DNA of 64,000 nucleotides, taken from assembly GCF_003862495.1 (NCBI RefSeq), contig NZ_RRCH01000029.1, forward strand, positions 93,153 through 157,152. Reading direction: 5' to 3'. Of the stretch, positions 62,986-64,000 are shown piece by piece. Under the pieces are notes generated by a model. It had not been told where the DNA came from. It saw only the letters and a list, made by a program, of their open reading frames with translations, and made no database searches. Source of the DNA: Halocatena pleomorpha (lineage in GTDB: Archaea > Halobacteriota > Halobacteria > Halobacteriales > Haloarculaceae). Within the stretch, counting starts at the first letter, position 1, and the number at the start of each line of letters is the position of its first letter. Made by a program: the position numbers and the translations under genes.

Positions 62986-64000
62986 TTAGCACTCCGACTG
63001 GTCGGTGGCGTCCTCTGCGTCGCTGGTATCATCCACCGATTCGGACTGGTCGGTCCTGTCCGTGTTCGTCGGTGAGTCGGTGACGGTGTCATCGGTGGTC
63101 TCACCGTCGTCTGCTGATTCGTCCGAATCGGATTGGTCGGTCTCATCAGGAGTCGATTCAGTCGCGTCGTTGTCCGTAGAATCGCCTTCATCAGCTGCGT
63201 TATCCTCCGTGGAATCACCTTCATCAGCTGCGTTATCCTCCTCAGGGGTCTCCGTCGGTCCGTCGTCGGTCTCAGAACCGTTTTCGTCGGTTGGGTTGTC
63301 GTCCGTCGAATCCTCATCCGTCGAGCCGTCTTCAGAGACGTTAACGGACAGGTCGTATGGAGCTTCTTCATCGAACGATCCAATGCTCTCCTCTTCAGGA
63401 GAGATCCAAACGAAATACGTTCCACTCGTGTTCGCCGTGTGAGTGAACGAATCGGAGTAGTCCCATTCCACGACGTGATCATTGATGAAATCGTCTGGAG
63501 ACTCACCACTCGCGTTCGGGTGAAGCAGTTGGGCGTTCACCAGAGTGGAATCGCTGTGATTCGCCGTCACGTTGATCGTCTCGCCTTTTTCGAGATTGAT
63601 CGCGTACGTATCCAGATCGGGACCACTCATCACCGCCGAGACTGTCTCGCCGGACTCGATCGACGTAGCCGTTGTTGGCCGTTCGTTCGGATCGTGTTCG
63701 TCGAGTCGCTGGGTCTCGACCGTGAGATCGTAATCGGTGATGTTCGTCCCCTGTGTCCGAACGTAGTACGTCCCTGACTGTTCGGCTATCGTCCCACCGA
63801 TCGCCTGCATGGGGGCACCAGCGGTTGGTCGATACGCTGGACCCATCCCGTCGTGGGGATAGTCGTTCACCTTCTCGCCGGACGGTCCGAAGATGTCGAG
63901 TCGTGCAGACGTGTTTTCGTCGAGGGTCGTATCGTTTTCACCGAGATCGAGATGCGTCCAGATTCGTTCTCCCGACTCCACATCGAACGCATACCAGTCG
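62986..64000 (-). CDS. Secreted or surface protein with PPC-like domains and acidic tail, 5' end beyond the window
   Basis: The minus-strand frame enters at the right edge in mid-gene: DWYAFDVESGERIWTHLDL is a typical start of a bacterial pre-peptidase C-terminal (PPC)-like beta-sandwich, and a second copy (DLDTYAINLEKGETINVTAN, then SGTYFVWISPEE) follows. After about residue 210 of the visible part the protein becomes an acidic Ser/Thr/Asp/Glu-rich tail (about 120 residues) with an 11-residue repeat (NAADEGDSTED) and ends in SEC. PPC domains are found in secreted haloarchaeal proteases and surface proteins; the missing N-terminal region may hold the catalytic part and signal. Confidence 0.8.
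   Translation of the reverse strand, partial: DWYAFDVESGERIWTHLDLGENDTTLDENTSARLDIFGPSGEKVNDYPHDGMGPAYRPTAGAPMQAIGGTIAEQSGTYYVRTQGTNITDYDLTVETQRLDEHDPNERPTTATSIESGETVSAVMSGPDLDTYAINLEKGETINVTANHSDSTLVNAQLLHPNASGESPDDFINDHVVEWDYSDSFTHTANTSGTYFVWISPEEESIGSFDEEAPYDLSVNVSEDGSTDEDSTDDNPTDENGSETDDGPTETPEEDNAADEGDSTEDNAADEGDSTDNDATESTPDETDQSDSDESADDGETTDDTVTDSPTNTDRTDQSESVDDTSDAEDATDQSEC
63179..63241 (-). repeat. Tandem 33-bp repeat encoding the acidic 11-residue repeat
   Basis: Two 30-base copies (63179-63208 and 63212-63241) differ by one base and are spaced by 33 bp, encoding NAADEGDSTED-like units in the tail of the surface protein. Such repeats can change copy number by slippage. Confidence 0.7.

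Overview
The window is chromosomal DNA of a haloarchaeon (class Halobacteria). The evidence is acidic proteins throughout, a TFB transcription factor, archaeal ribosomal proteins L7Ae, S28e, L24e and L40e, TmcA, archaeal RNase J, a short-chain isoprenyl diphosphate synthase, a KorAB-type 2-oxoacid:ferredoxin oxidoreductase, TbsP, many haloarchaea-only DUF families, and many genes with a TATA-like box about 25-30 bp before the start codon (leaderless transcripts). Base composition is moderate for this class and drops in a few intergenic stretches and one accessory gene pair. I see no rRNA, CRISPR array, transposase or phage block.

Left part (1-12.6 kb): a pilus/secretion ATPase with its membrane partner running off the left edge; a TFB gene; an AT-richer two-gene islet (HEAT-like protein plus a coiled-coil/low-complexity protein) preceded by a leaderless 24-codon mini-ORF; small membrane proteins; a GntP-type permease; korAB; and a flavin reductase-like protein. 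Middle-left (12.6-27.8 kb): RNase J with a strongly structured upstream leader, idsA, glutamyl-tRNA synthetase, a Sulfolobus-type ferredoxin, an etfB-etfA-fixC(X) electron-transfer operon, small regulatory and zinc proteins, a 37-residue metallothionein-like ORF, DUF456, tmcA, and the rpl7ae-rps28e-rpl24e-ndk operon.

Middle (28-36 kb): a four-gene overlapping operon prkA1-prkA2-yeaH-spoVR, a stress-signalling set, with a hairpin in its long predicted leader. 36-52 kb: housekeeping and conserved-unknown genes: UPF0179, an aspartoacylase-like hydrolase, DUF309, NikR with a palindromic candidate operator, tRNA-Leu(CAA), MOSC, inositol-phosphatase family, DUF63, an E1-like/YcaO fusion, TbsP, a CHAT-type caspase-like protein with a palindrome across its start codon, glyA-folD-NUDIX, a short LeuA/homocitrate-synthase relative, and zinc-ribbon and small conserved proteins.

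Right part (52-64 kb): a candidate structured RNA, a BNR-type propeller, a Tat-exported repetitive protein, amphi-Trp and PadR proteins, the succinate dehydrogenase operon sdhCDBA, a lipoprotein, a GlmU-like nucleotidylyltransferase, HxlR and NTF2-like proteins, tsr3, rpl40e, and a surface protein with prepeptidase-C-like domains and an acidic Ser/Thr tail running off the right edge.

Links between genes: KorAB reduces ferredoxin; the ferredoxin-Etf-FixCX group connects ferredoxin and flavin electrons to the quinone pool; SdhCDBA feeds the same pool; GlyA and FolD form a one-carbon pair. Positions and motifs below were read from the sequence; family names come from recognition of sequence features without database searches.
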